Origin: Epiperipatus broadwayi
Lineage: Eukaryota > Onychophora > Udeonychophora > Euonychophora > Peripatidae
DNA: 64,000 nt
Direction: 5' to 3'
Assembly: GCA_028023455.1 (NCBI GenBank)
Contig: JAQFVV010006715.1
Coordinates: 69,501-133,500 of the forward strand
Part shown: one piece after another, positions 11,700 to 31,215 of the stretch
Numbering within the stretch: the first letter of the stretch is position 1
Layout of the letters: the number at the start of each line of letters is the position of its first letter
Translations under genes and position numbers: made by a program
The notes under the pieces: generated by a model
Databases searched by the model: none
The model's input: only the letters and a program-made list of their open reading frames with translations
What the model was told of the DNA's origin: nothing

Positions 11700-14060
11700 A
11701 AACACACTTATATATAATGTCATTACACTCAAATATTATATGATATGAGATCTACTAAAAAATAATATTGATGATATGAATACATATTTAAATTAACTAA
11801 ATTTTTTGAATAACTTATTCATTGTTTTGACCCATCTATTTATTAAATATTAAAAACACTTACGCATGGAATCAGAATTCCCTATTTACATATATAAAAA
11901 TGCTCTTTTAACTTTGAGAAAACCTAATAAATTCATAGTCACCCTTTTATTGCAATCATTATCAATTGGACTATTCCAATATAATTATCAATCTTAGTTA
12001 TTCTAACAAGCAATAATAAATAATCATCAATTTTTAAATTATTTCAACAAGCAATAAACTTTTACATTTCTTATGAAAAGGATGATGTGACATAAAAAAT
12101 CTCTCATTGGTCCTGCAAATGGGTTTAAATTCAAAAACCACAATTTTATGTTTATGCATGCCAAATATTCATTATTTTGACCATATATATATATATTAAT
12201 AGGTCAGCATGTTGCCCCATCTTGACGATATTCAATTTACCATTCTTCACAAAAATAGACTATAGACTGGTTAGCTTGTGAATTAAAATCTCTGTCAACC
12301 ACCTCGTCAACACACATACATCTGACTGAAAGCCTCATTCTGTCAATCCAACTTTTATCCTGCCCTACACAAGAAAAATACTCTACATATTTCACAACAC
12401 TATGCAGTATTTTATAAAGCACACACATCACCGTCTTACTTAGAGAAATTAAAAAAAAAACAACAACTCCTAACTTCAAATGTCTGCTTTAGCCAGACAG
12501 AGGTCTTCTCTAAGACTTAGAATCATGTGAAAAACTCTTTGTCTATACACTTACTCTATATAGGTGTGCACAACATTTTCTACAACTCAAACAATAACTC
12601 TATTAATAATTCCCTACCTTAATAAAAATAAATGAAGTGGAAACTGGTCATCTCCTACTGCCATAGTAAATAAATTATGAGATAGTTATTTCCTATTTAT
12701 GAGGTGGTAAGATAACTCTACCTCAGTAATAACAAGCATTTATAGCTTTACATATGCACACACATACGTCGATTACAGTCTAGATAAATGACAAAGACTA
12801 ACCAGATCTTGAATCAAAACATATATGAATTATCTCAATTTTAAACAGTAAAGTTCACAGAAACATCCACAATATCTATATTAATAACAGATCATTAACA
12901 CATTATAGCATAATAATGATTTTTCATATGACCATCTTCTAATCACTCTTCATATATTTAATATTAAGCATAAAATTTTGTCACCAAAAAAAAAAAAAAA
13001 AGTAACACTTTTTTTTTTTAAAAAAAAATATCTATATATGTAAGCATTTATAATTTATCATTATTATGTGTTAACAATTTTTAAACCTTCTTTTTTTTAC
13101 TTCAATGGGATCAAAATCATTTTTCTTTCCTTTAAAAATTTTTAAAACATAAAAAAAATAAATTAATATAATCGTTAAAGTTTCTATAACATGCTACATA
13201 TTATATAAAGAAAGCAAAATAAAGAAAAAAATATTAAACATTACAATAGTCTCTTTCCATTGTCTCTTTCCTTCGAGGGCCAAGTTTGATGACTTGATCT
13301 TATTGTCCACCAGTTAATTACAATTTGATTCATTTTTATTTTGGAGATAGCTATATAGATGCACAGACAGTTCTTTTAATCAAAATGTAGATACACTGAC
13401 AATTAAAAAAAAATTAAAAGAGTTCTGCTGATTACCTTTCCATTTTGTTGAGTTTCTATCCTGGGTTCGAATTTAGTTGTTTTTTTCTTCCTTTTTTATT
13501 TTAGATTTAAAATACAGTCAAAGCAAGTAGATTCTGATTATTAAATATGAATTGGCTTTTAAACATTATACAAACATTTGATGCTTTCTTTTTTAAATGA
13601 ATTTTAATAAGCCAAATAATTATTAAAACATGAATTGGCCCTTTAACATTATATAACAGTCTGGCAGTTCTCTCTTTAAAGGAATTTTTAATACGCCAAA
13701 TATACATATTGTGGCACTGGACACAAAGTTTCTTATTAAAAGTTGATTTCTTCATAATTGTCTTTGGAGAAAGAAAACGCACACCTATTATATATGAATT
13801 AGAAATTCACATTTTAGTTATAATTTACACTTCTTAACATATTAAATCTGAAAAAAAATTGAAAAGCCAGAGAAAATTGTTCAGAGATAAAAATTGGCAA
13901 TCTAGTTTTGAATTAGCAAGTTAGTCCTGAATTACCCCCCTCACTCTACTTGGCTCCTTTTAAGAGAAAAAAGGGGGGGATCTATCAACTGGCTTTCTCT
14001 GACCTCCAATTAACCTCTCAGACCAACCGTTTAAAAACCATTTGTTAACTGTCACTTTAA
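11700..14060. other. AT-rich stretch with minor repeats
   Basis: Mostly stop-rich sequence. A diverged direct repeat of about 85 bases occurs twice at 13547-13720: each copy opens with ATGAATTGGC and carries a GCCAAAT motif near its end. On the minus strand this gives an 80-90 residue open frame with an internal repeat, probably fortuitous. A minus-strand frame at 12237-12479 (80 codons) has mixed composition but no recognisable domain. The patch at 13890-14040 is GC-richer than its surroundings, with C and G runs, and is not coding. Confidence 0.5.
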
Positions 14061-14068
14061 CTTCTTAC

Positions 14069-14215
14069 TTGCAGTTTCAATTTCATCATATGGCTCAAAC
14101 ACATGGCTAGGTGAATTATGATAAACCCAATTAAAATACCATCTGTGATTGCTTGGCAATTTTTGCAAAATAAATGTCCCCTAAATAACTTTTTATTTAA
14201 ACTTACATTTTGGAT
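14069..14215 (-). CDS. Candidate host exon (low confidence)
   Basis: On the minus strand a good acceptor (TTTAATTTGTTGCTTGCAG) opens a 147-base segment closed by a donor-like CAA|GTAAGA. One frame is open throughout (49 codons). A second, internal acceptor ending at 14181 gives a 112-base exon with a different open frame that reads more like protein, including WYFNWVYHNSPSH and EPYDEIE. Two overlapping open frames in AT-rich DNA are unexpected. No domain is recognised. The adjacent 13890-14040 patch is also GC-rich but non-coding, so this may be a conserved non-coding element rather than an exon. Confidence 0.25.
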
Positions 14216-14689
14216 CTGCAAGCAACAAATTAAACATATTTATTTTTACACTATATTATGAAATAATATAAAACACAATATATAAATTTCTATAAATAAA
14301 AAAAACAAATCCATATATCTGTATCACACAGATATACATACATATGCAAAACATTAAATAGAAATCTGCTTATCCAGATCACATGAGCTTAACATATCCA
14401 TTATAAATTTTTATAATCACAAACAAAATATCAATTATAATTTTTTATAATTTTAAGCCTATTCTCTTGAAAAGAACTGTCAAACTAAAGCTACTTATAA
14501 CTAATTCAATTTCAATTTTCACCAACTATTTATCAATAAACATTAAAATTCATAAAGACTCTTTATATTAGCCATATAAATATTTATTTTTCAATTATTA
14601 TAGTGCATACAAAAAAAACCATTTACATTAAATAATACTAGCTATATTTTATACAAATACAAACTGTATCTCTATATAAAAACATTTGA

Positions 14690-14960
14690 GCTATACAATT
14701 ATTGATTTTTTCAAATAAAACTTTTCAACTTTTCTTAGATTATTAAAAAAAAATTTTTTGCCTATAAATAGCTCATTTTGTTACAATTGGTTTATAGATG
14801 AAATAAACCAAATGTAGATATTCCCTAGTGTGTGTTTTTTATATTTATACCATAGGATAAAAAACCATCTTCCCTTCTTTCAATTAAAACATCTAGAAAA
14901 GGTAATTGATTATTTTCTATTTCCATAATAAATTTGATGTTGTTGTGAAAAGAATTATAC
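14690..14960 (-). pseudogene. Penelope family A reverse transcriptase piece
   Basis: The minus strand of 14840-14956 reads YNSFHNNIKF, then EIENNQLPFLDVLIERRE and DGF. This is the PLE segment just after the reverse transcriptase active site, where LPFLDV precedes a glycine-phenylalanine block. The frame breaks soon after. It points away from the endonuclease piece that starts only about 25 bases further on, so a single element has been broken and rejoined head to head, or two truncated copies abut. Confidence 0.75.
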
Positions 14961-14984
14961 TTATGCATATAAAAAGAAAAAAAA

Positions 14985-15660
14985 AGATCCATCAGAAATT
15001 AAGACAATTTTGCCATATATAAAAGGAGTGACTGATAAAATTGGTAACATTATAAAAATTAATAATAATCACACAGTTTACACTACTTTAAAAAAAATAT
15101 ATCCACTTACTAAAGATAAAATTTCTTTGGAATGAAATGGTGTATATCAAAGTCCATGCAGGATATGTTCACATACATATATTGGACAAACTAATTGTAT
15201 AATAAATATTAGAAAGGAATAGTACATTCTGGCAGTGAGAAGAAAATTCAATTCATCAGCTGTTTATTCTTATATAAAATTAACTAATCATAATATCAAT
15301 TTTGATAAAACAAATATTCTAGCAAAAATTGAACAATATGACCAGAAATTGCTAAGAGAAGTTATAGAGATTTTGAAAAGACCCAAGAGCATAAATGAAA
15401 GGTGTGAATTAACATGATTAACAACATTTGGAAGAAGATATTGGAAGACAAAATAAATTTTAAAACTTTTCATCCAATCGAATTTAAATATGAAGAGAAA
15501 GAAAAAGATAAAATCAATTTTAAATCTCATACCATTTCTATGATTTGAGAAAAAAAGACGCTCTGATGGAGGTAATTGTTATTGGACTGAAATATCAGCT
15601 ATTTAGCTATTTTACTACATGGAATATCCTGAAAATAATAATAATATGAAATCATCATTT
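14985..15660 (+). mobile_element. Penelope family A fragment with GIY-YIG
   Basis: Plus-strand 3' part of a PLE. The endonuclease core appears as GVYQSPCRICSHTYIGQTN (about 15139-15196): GVY, a cysteine pair, then YIGQT, the GIY-YIG signature in PLEs. After an in-frame stop, 15235-15414 continues with FNSSAVYSYIKLTNHNINF and a C-terminal helix, RPKSINERCEL. The tail to about 15660 matches the minus-strand copy at 7875-8565 over its whole length. It is inactive and 5' truncated. Confidence 0.85.
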
Positions 15661-15664
15661 ATCT

Positions 15665-18280
15665 GTGAAAATATTAGAATTAACATACATATTGTTTGAA
15701 TCAATTAAAAATGAATTTATAAATAGCTACATATTTTCGTTTCTTGTAGTTCATATATTGTCAAAGATCTTCAAATTAAATTTAGCCTCATCAGAAGCAT
15801 CCTCAATATATGTTATAACATATTCTAACATGACATACAAACTGCAATTTAAATTTATTGGAATATATTTAAAGATTATCAATATCAACTTTTAATAATC
15901 ACTTATATTTTTCGTTTTTTTTAGTTCTGAATTAAATTTGTTTTACATTTCACAGGGTAAAGAATTACTTCCTTCATTAAATCTATGAATGGCATATACC
16001 TCTATAGAAACACATTATCATGTTACTCTTAATTTGAGTTTTTTACATAAAAAAATAATGATATATAATATTGTTTTTACCTGAGAACACAACCATTATG
16101 TGCACTCTTTTATTTCACAAGCATAATCAAATTACCTACATGGCATTCATATTACAATTCTTTTCAGATTTTCTCTTTCAAGAATGCTAGCAATTTAAGT
16201 GCATTTTGCATATGCTTGTACAGAATGAAATTGGTGAGACATAAACCTAATTTGTGTGAATTTAGTATGTCCTATAAGTTGAATAATTTATCTGTAACTC
16301 TGCTGATGTATAACATGCTCCGAAAATATTGTTCTTCCTCGTTTGTTATTTATAATGACTTGAATTTTATTGTTTTTTTACATATCCATGCTCAATTTCT
16401 AAATCAGTTTTCTATTCCCTTTTCCTTTTTATTTCAAAACATCCAACAATAACCTATTTAATGATAATATTTACTTAGGACAATGTAATTTGCTGTTGCA
16501 TGTTTATAAAAATGGTTATATTTACAGAAAAATAAATGTACAGGCAATTAATTTTTAGAATCTATCCATCATTAACCAACTACTGTCTATTTTGTCGATT
16601 TTACAACATTCTTAGAAATCGAAGCCATAATTTACTTTTATTGTCAGGGTTGCAAATGTCTATTCAAAATGAATTTTTATTTACATATATGACTAATTTT
16701 GCATTCTAGGAATATCCAGTGATAATTCAGGCTATAGTCTATCCACAATGAAAAGACAAGATAGTTTTTTCAGTTGTAAATATGCAGGGAAAAAGGAACA
16801 TAAACTGACTGCAGTGGCTGATGTATGCATCTACTATATGAGTTATTATATAGTGATAATAACTGAAATGACAAAAACATATGGTAAGGATATTATAAAC
16901 TTGAATGCTATAAAATTTCTCTGTTCAGTTTTTAAGACATCTGTGAAGACTCAAAGAATAGACTTCCAGTTAATAGCAAACTTAATGTTATTATACAGGA
17001 CAGCACATCAAATCTGTTATTATGCAAGACATCACTTCAAATCAAACACATGTCTTTAAATAACATTCATAAATTTCAAATAAACACAAATGTGTAAATA
17101 ATATTTTTAAAGTTAATTCTTATCCATGCTTTCTATAGAAATATTTTCCATTTATCCAATGACAGGTTTGTACGAAAATAAGCAATACATTGTGGCACAT
17201 ATGTTTTTTTCTCAAAAACTGTTATTACTACCAGCCTCAGAAATTGATTACGAACTGATATGTAGCAATGTAAATTTTATGTAATTGTAAATTACAATGT
17301 ATAATTTGAAATTAAAGGTTGAACATAATTTAGCTAAACATCATTTGCATAATTGTAACGTTTTATTTACAAAAGCTTGAATATGGTTTGTAATGAAAAT
17401 GTGATATGCAGTATATCAAAGCACTTCTAAAATGAATTTTTTTATATAAATATTGTTAAACTTTATTTATTATAATCCTATATACAATGTGTGTATACAA
17501 ATAATAAGGCAATGAACTTGCTAAATGGTGAAGGAAACTTACATTTATTTAACTTCATACATTTTATACTCTATTATAATGAAAAAAAAGTATTTTTATT
17601 ATTGCTGCCACTTGTTCTAATAAATTTTACAAAATATTTGTTTTAAAGAAGAGTGAGGGGGATGTTATCATTTGGTTAAGATAAAAGATTTTACAGCTGT
17701 TTAAAGCACAAGCAGTATGATATATTACTAAATTGCCAAAAGTAAAATAAAATGTATACTACACATGCTAAATTCAAACTTATTTGACTTTTACACAATA
17801 GGGATACACATAGAAAAATATTAAGGTGGATTCATGTTCAATTTTAAAAATAATATAAAATTAAAAAAAAATTGAAAATTAATAGTTGTATAATTGACAA
17901 AATATAACAGTTTAATTTATAATGTACAAGATATAATGTCTTTTTTTCATATTCAGTTTACTCATATCTTCAAAAGTTTAATTAGAAACTTTTATTTATA
18001 TATTAGCATTCAGCTAATGCATATGAGTTCTTGTTCGAAAACGTGAAATATTATTTTATAATTTAAATTTTAAATTAACAATAATGATGGATGTTTATAT
18101 AAAATTTTCATTACTATAATTCACAGGATCTCATGTATTATTTAAAATTAGTGATGTTATCACCTTGACAAATATACACACTCTCATTAAAGTTTCCAAA
18201 GATAATAGTAAGCAACAACATTAATTTATATTAAACGAAACCAAATAAATAGCATTAACTAAAATTCAAATTTATAATCT
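15665..18280. other. Non-coding AT-rich stretch
   Basis: Several plus-strand frames of 75-103 codons occur (for example 16216-16452 and 16748-17059), but their composition is that of random AT-rich DNA and no motif is seen. No repeat family could be assigned. Confidence 0.5.
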
Positions 18281-18284
18281 TATC

Positions 18285-20460
18285 ATGTATAAACTATGAT
18301 AAACATAGTAGCAACAACTCAAAAACTTCAACCACTAAACATATTTTGCCAATTACTTTTAGTATTGTGTATTGGAATCATGGTGATATATTGAAACTTA
18401 ATAGTTAATATTACAGTGCCTGCTCAGTGGAACATTAGTGTTACACAGACTGATAATGTTTTTAGACTTCACAATAAACCAAGTCTCTTTCAACTTCCTC
18501 TTTCTATCACTTTATATTAGGATAAAATTTATGTCCACAACGACTTTCATGATTTGAAAACACAGGATTTAATTTCAAATCACTTTTAGACTTTTTATAT
18601 TGATAAATATGCTTTTGGAATTGCATTCATATATGAGCCTTCCTTTCACCATAATAAATAACATTACAGCCAATTCATTTGCAGGTAATTAAATAAATCA
18701 CTCACCAATACATTTCTTCCACCCTATCCTTTGAATTATTTATTAGTCTATTTAAACCCAATGGTGAGTGAAAATTATATTATAATCTTTACCAATTATA
18801 TTTTTAAACATCATACTTATAGATGGTACATAAGACAAAGAAAACCACTTTTTATATGTTTTATTTTTACATCCACTTTATGTTCAAACTTCACATTATT
18901 ATAAAACAATCACAATTGACTGTGTAATATCGTTTTATTATATCCCACACTTATCAAGTCATCAATAAATTTTTCAATATACCATTTTCTATCTGTATCA
19001 ACTTTACAAAGATGCAAATTGTGATACAAAAAACATTTTAAACCAACCATTTCATAATTTAAAGGAACATTCAATGAGGGTTGTATAAATCTCCTTACAT
19101 TTAATGGTTTAACAATCATTTTAGAAACAAACACATTGCAGCATATATATATATATATACATTCACAATTAAATAATTTAAAACACAATCATATTCACAC
19201 TCTATTGTAAATGACAAACCATAATTATCATTTAATTTACTGAACATATTCTCTATCACATCTTTTGATTCACACACAAAAAACATCATCCACATATCTT
19301 CTATACATTAAATCATTACTTTTTATAAATAGTTCAACAATATATTTTTCCATTTCTGAACTGTACACACTACATACAATGTCACTCACTGCCAAACTCA
19401 TTGGCCAACCATTCCAACGACACCATATAAAAATTGCTAAACATATCTGCAGTCTTCAATATCTGAACAAATTCAACTGTAGATTTAATTGTATATTTTC
19501 TGAATCCTATCAATTACTGCAACTATTTGACAAACAATTGTGATGCTTTCTGGTAATAACAACCCTGAAATCCAACATTAATCTTAATGGAGCTTTGTCT
19601 TTGTGAACTTTAACATTTACAAATAAACGAACAACCACACCTGTTGGATAAATCCTCAAATATTCATCTCTCTTAAATATTTTACCAACATGTGAATGCA
19701 AAACTTTACAAACAAGTTTGTCCTTACATATATTTAACCTATAATTCTCCATATATATATATGTGTGTGTCCATCCATTAACACAACTCTATTACCTTCA
19801 TCTTTCTTTGCAAAAATAATGATTTGTCTTAAAACAGCAATCTGAACTTATTAATCATTTTATATTAATCCTTACGCTTTGCAAAATAATAACGATCCTT
19901 TAATAATGGAGCAATTTGCATAAACACCCCTCCTTTTACCTGCGAAAACTCATACTTTGTCTTAATATCTGTAATGATCTTCATATTCGACTCTCTCTAA
20001 CCATCACCAACAAATTTAGTTCTACATTTCAATAAAGATTTAAATTGCTTTGACATATTTACATTTGATAAATTTACAAAATTACCTTGAAACTTTATTA
20101 TAAATTATTACATTCTGTTTTTTTAATGCAACAAACGCTAAAAAGTTAAATTTATTACCAAATTTTATGCCGTAAAAACATTTGCAAACTGTTACAACTA
20201 TTAACAATATTATCCGATATCCAATGAAAGTCTAACATTCTTTTCTTTCTTGCAACATTTAAATATAATTGTTTTTTACAAACATTTACAATAAACTTTA
20301 ATAATGTAATCCTCATTAAACGCATAACTTCTTTCTTTCTATTAATAAATAAATTACAACCACATTACAACAGTTCGGGAAAACTTTAAATTTCATGCAC
20401 TTCTTTAAAAACTTTAAGCGCTCTCCTATTTTAACAATCTCTCTATATAACTTCAAGGCA
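18285..20460 (-). mobile_element. Penelope-like element, family B, copy 1
   Basis: Longest copy of a second PLE family, read right to left. Order on the minus strand: a decayed N-terminal region (20460-19760), the reverse transcriptase (19752 to about 18910), a GIY-YIG endonuclease (about 18750-18450) and a 3' tail to about 18285. The endonuclease and tail are repeated at 20500-21291 (minus) and 21337-21960 (plus), which shows a repeat family. Multiple stops and shifts make it inactive. A short TA tract interrupts the RT at about 19143-19160. Confidence 0.8.
18910..19752 (-). pseudogene. Penelope family B reverse transcriptase
   Basis: The first piece (19752-19510) contains FVNVKVHKDKAPLRLMLDFR, the PLE motif before the active site (proline/lysine, valine-histidine-lysine, then PLR). 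The active site is readable near 19285-19310 as LMYRRYVDDVFCV, with the YVDD catalytic pair intact; a stop follows directly. The last piece (19188-18910) carries the segment after the catalytic core, including NVPLNYEMVGLKCFL and the KVDTDRKWYIEKF block. At least three breaks separate the pieces. It would have copied element RNA at a nicked target. Confidence 0.8.
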
Positions 20461-20499
20461 TCCACATACCTACAATCATATTGATACTCCATAATAATA

Positions 20500-21291
20500 C
20501 TATTAAATAATTAATAAATAAATAACACAACATCTCTGTCAGATAATGAAAATTATTTTTCACGTTTAAACTGTAATAAACATAATAGACAAGCAAAACT
20601 CTCCATACAGTGGTGCCACTTAGTGCAGCCAGAGTAATCAATGGATGCCAGAAAGCTTGTGCATAAAATCCCTATCTTGTGTCTACTCATCTGATATCCC
20701 CAGGCTACTCTGAGTGGCATTATTGTATGGAGAGTTTTTCCTGTTTTAATAACAATTATGAGCAAGCATAAGAAATGGTGATCATGTGATGATAAACAGA
20801 ATAGCAAAAATTAAAAAAAAAACATCAACCACTATAATTATTTTGTCAAGGGTTTTCAGTACCATTTACCAGAATTATAGCAACATATTGAAACTGAACG
20901 GGTAATATTCTGGTGCATGTTCAGTGGAACACTAGTTTTATGCTGATTTAAAACTCATTGATAGTGTTTTTAAACTTTGCAATAAACCAAATCTTTTTCA
21001 ACTTCCTCTTCCTGTCACTTGATTCATTGCACACATTACTGATATTTTGAGGATAAAATTCATGTCCACAATTACTTTCATAATTTAAAAAAGCAGAAAT
21101 AAATTGTGAATCACTTTTAGATTTTTTATATTGATAAATATGCTGTTGCCATAACACCAATTTATTAGCTTCATTTCACTGTAATAAGTAGCATTACAAC
21201 CAATTTCTTTGCAGGCAATTGAATAAACCTCTTCATTGTCTATTAATTTCTACTATCCTTTGTATTATTTATTAGTCTATTTAAACATAAA
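20500..21291 (-). mobile_element. Penelope family B, copy 2 (3' part)
   Basis: Minus-strand copy of the family B endonuclease and tail. The segment 21240-20948 reads CKEIGCNATY, then QQHIYQYKKSKSDSQFISAF, NCGHEFYPQNIS and RKRKLKKIWFIAKF, which is the order of a PLE GIY-YIG domain with its histidine and C-terminal helix. The tail continues to about 20500 and is split by a 203-bp insertion (20589-20791). It shares the motif TTCAACTTCCTCTT with copy 1. It is the left arm of a large inverted repeat with copy 3. Confidence 0.8.
20589..20791. mobile_element. 203-bp insertion with 13-bp flanking duplication
   Basis: Family B copies 1 and 3 lack this block. Its flanks read ATAAACATAATAG (20576-20588) and ATAAACAGAATAG (20792-20804), a target duplication with one mismatch. 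Inside, an inverted repeat beginning ACTCTCCATACA faces its partner TGTATGGAGAGT about 110 bases away. It resembles a small foldback, MITE or SINE. It has no open frame. Confidence 0.7.
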
Positions 21292-21336
21292 TATAATCTG
21301 AAACATATATTATAATATTTACCAATTATATTATTT

Positions 21337-21484
21337 TGTGTTTAAATAGACAAATAAATAATTCAAAGGATAGTGTGGAAGAAGTGAATAGGTATGAAGT
21401 GGTTTATTCAATTGCCTACAAAGTTATTGGTTGTAATTTTATTTATTATTGTAAAATAAAGGCTAATATATTAATGTGATTGCA

Positions 21485-21578
<94 letters not shown>

Positions 21579-21960
21579 AAAAGTGATTATGCAATGTAAT
21601 TCTGTTTTATTTACTCATGAAAGTAGTTGTGAACATGAGTTTTTTTAAAAAAATATCAGTAGTGTGTACAATGAATCAACTGATAGAAAGAGAAAGTTGA
21701 AAGATGCTTGTTTTATTGTGAAGTTGAAAAATGTTATCAATTAGTGTAACACTGAGCATGCACTTGCACATTAATCATTCCGTTTCAATATGTTGCCATG
21801 ATTTTGGTACACAGTCCCGAAAGCGCTTGGCAAAATACTTTCGGTGGTTGATGTGTTTTTTTTATTTTATTTTTTGCTACTTTGTTTATCACAGTTTATA
21901 GGTGAAAAATAATTTTCATTATCTGACAGAGTTTTTGTGTTATTTATTTAATATTATTAT
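21337..21960 (+). mobile_element. Penelope family B, copy 3 (inverted)
   Basis: This is the plus-strand counterpart of copy 2. It starts in the loop after 21291 and carries the same endonuclease and tail sequence, interrupted by a long TA tract. Shared landmarks include GTTTAAATAGAC at the centre, GAAAGTTGAAAGATG in the endonuclease end, and AATAATTTTCATTATCTGACAG in pieces near the tail. Copies 2 and 3 form arms of roughly 600 bases around a loop of about 45 bases. Confidence 0.8.
21485..21577. repeat. TA microsatellite
   Basis: About 90 bases of nearly pure TA dinucleotide inside family B copy 3, with one AAAA interruption. Confidence 0.95.
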
Positions 21961-22095
21961 CACCAAATTTTATTTTATATTCCTACCATTCACATTTCTG
22001 CTATTGTATATATTATTTATGTTGGTTTCACCTGAATATTATACTGGAAAAAGTAACATTTCATGATAGTGTACATATATAAACTGATTATTATT

Positions 22096-22510
22096 TTTTT
22101 TATAACAAAGCAAAGAAATTAATTCTTATATTATAAATCTTGTAATAAATCTTTCAAGGATAACTATGTAATGAAAACAATTAATGATTGACGATATATA
22201 CTGTCAAATAGATAATTAAACCCCAATGCTATTCTAATAAATGAGATGTCTAATTATCTAACATGGTAATAAAAAGGTGACAGTTACCTTTAATATGGTT
22301 TATATATTGAAAGAATAGTCATAAGTAACCACACAGGGTGTGAAAATAAACTAATTTAATTATTTGTTGTGAATCGTGTGTTCTTGGGTTGCTTTTTATA
22401 TAACAAAGTAAAGAAATTAATTCTTATTATTTAAAACTTCATTATAAGCTTTTAACCGAAAAATATGTAATGAAAACAATCATTAAGTGATTATATATAA
22501 TATTAAATAA
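22096..22510 (+). repeat. Diverged direct repeat, about 120 bp
   Basis: Two copies (about 22096-22215 and 22392-22510) share AAAGAAATTAATTCTTAT and ATGTAATGAAAACAAT in order. They are about 296 bases apart. They are non-coding and do not match the Penelope copies. Confidence 0.75.
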
Positions 22511-22531
22511 TTTAAAGAGCACTCTACTTAC

Positions 22532-22661
22532 GTTCCTTTTAGTTTGCAATGAGGTAGTTTAAATGGAGTGGAGCACGTTTTAGAAGCTGCTTTTACATCT
22601 AAAAAGTCACAATTCATAATGTTGCATGCATCACAAAGGAATGATGCCAGATAAGCAAAAA
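22532..22661 (-). CDS. Candidate internal exon of a host gene
   Basis: On the minus strand a polypyrimidine acceptor (TTATTTTTCAG) at 22662 is followed by 130 bases with one open frame and closed by AAC|GTAAGT at 22531, a consensus donor. The product begins with two bases of a split codon and reads FAYLASFLCDACNIMN, then VKAASKTCSTPFKLPHC. It is rich in cysteine and looks like real protein. The upstream candidate exon at 34940-35104 ends one base into a codon and this one starts two bases in, so their phases agree. No domain is recognised. The base composition is clearly less AT-rich than the flanks. Confidence 0.45.
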
Positions 22662-22790
22662 CTGAAAAATAAATATCAAGTTTATTGACGTTTGAACATC
22701 ATTTAAAAATAAAATGTTATTTTTATTAGTTAATAAGCATAAAGATTTTTATTCTTTTAGAATTTTGATTTTATAAGTTGATAAGAATGT

Positions 22791-30414
<7,624 letters not shown>

Positions 30415-31032
30415 CTTAGTAGGATACATTAGCTTATTAGAAAATGCATGTTTCCTAAAAGCCTGCTAGGATGTGAGTCATATACCTTGCAGAACTATAT
30501 CATTGTTTATTTGATATAATACCAGAGAAATGCCCCAAGATCTTTATTTTACATTATAATAAAAAAAAATCATTGTTGTCAGCTGATATCAGTGGATAAT
30601 ATTAAACTGCATAATATATTTTTTTAATCATAAGAGTGTAATAGAGAATATGTATTTGAAGGTGCAAGTATTCAGAGAATGTGATTTTGATGAAGGGATA
30701 TATTTATTTTGTTCTAAATTATTAATGAAGGAATGAATAGAATTTTTTCCTCTTTCCAAGTTATATGTTTTATTTAGAATACTTCATTTTATCAGAGTTA
30801 GGCACTTCTTTTATCTTATTCATATATCTGTGTAGCTAATTCTTTTATATGTAACTGACCATTCAGCTTAGTCCACTTTATAATCCTTATGGTTATCTGA
30901 AAGAGTTTTAACCCAACCCTATTATTGTGTAAAATATATCTTGTCCAAAAAATTAGACCTTGTTATATCCTTATGTGATATATTTTATAGGTTAGAAATA
31001 GTGCCTCAAATTAGGAGAATGGCATATTACAC

Positions 31033-31215
31033 ATTATGAGTTAGGCATCATCATCGATTTATTAGGTTTCAATATATAACAAGACCCAAATCGCAAAGTC
31101 AGATTCCCAGTCTAACCAAAAATTTTACTCCAGACCGAACTGAATTCAAACCCACCTCATGAGCTTAGATCAAATCAATGGATGACATATGTCGATGGTA
31201 CATGACTATGTGTCA
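31033..31215 (-). repeat. Possible tRNA-derived SINE remnant
   Basis: On the minus strand the block contains GGGTTTGAATTC, similar to the RNA polymerase III B box GGTTCGANTCC. A weak A-box-like segment lies upstream, and CATCATC-type runs lie at both ends. No poly-A tail or clear target duplication was found, so this is only a suggestion. Confidence 0.25.
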
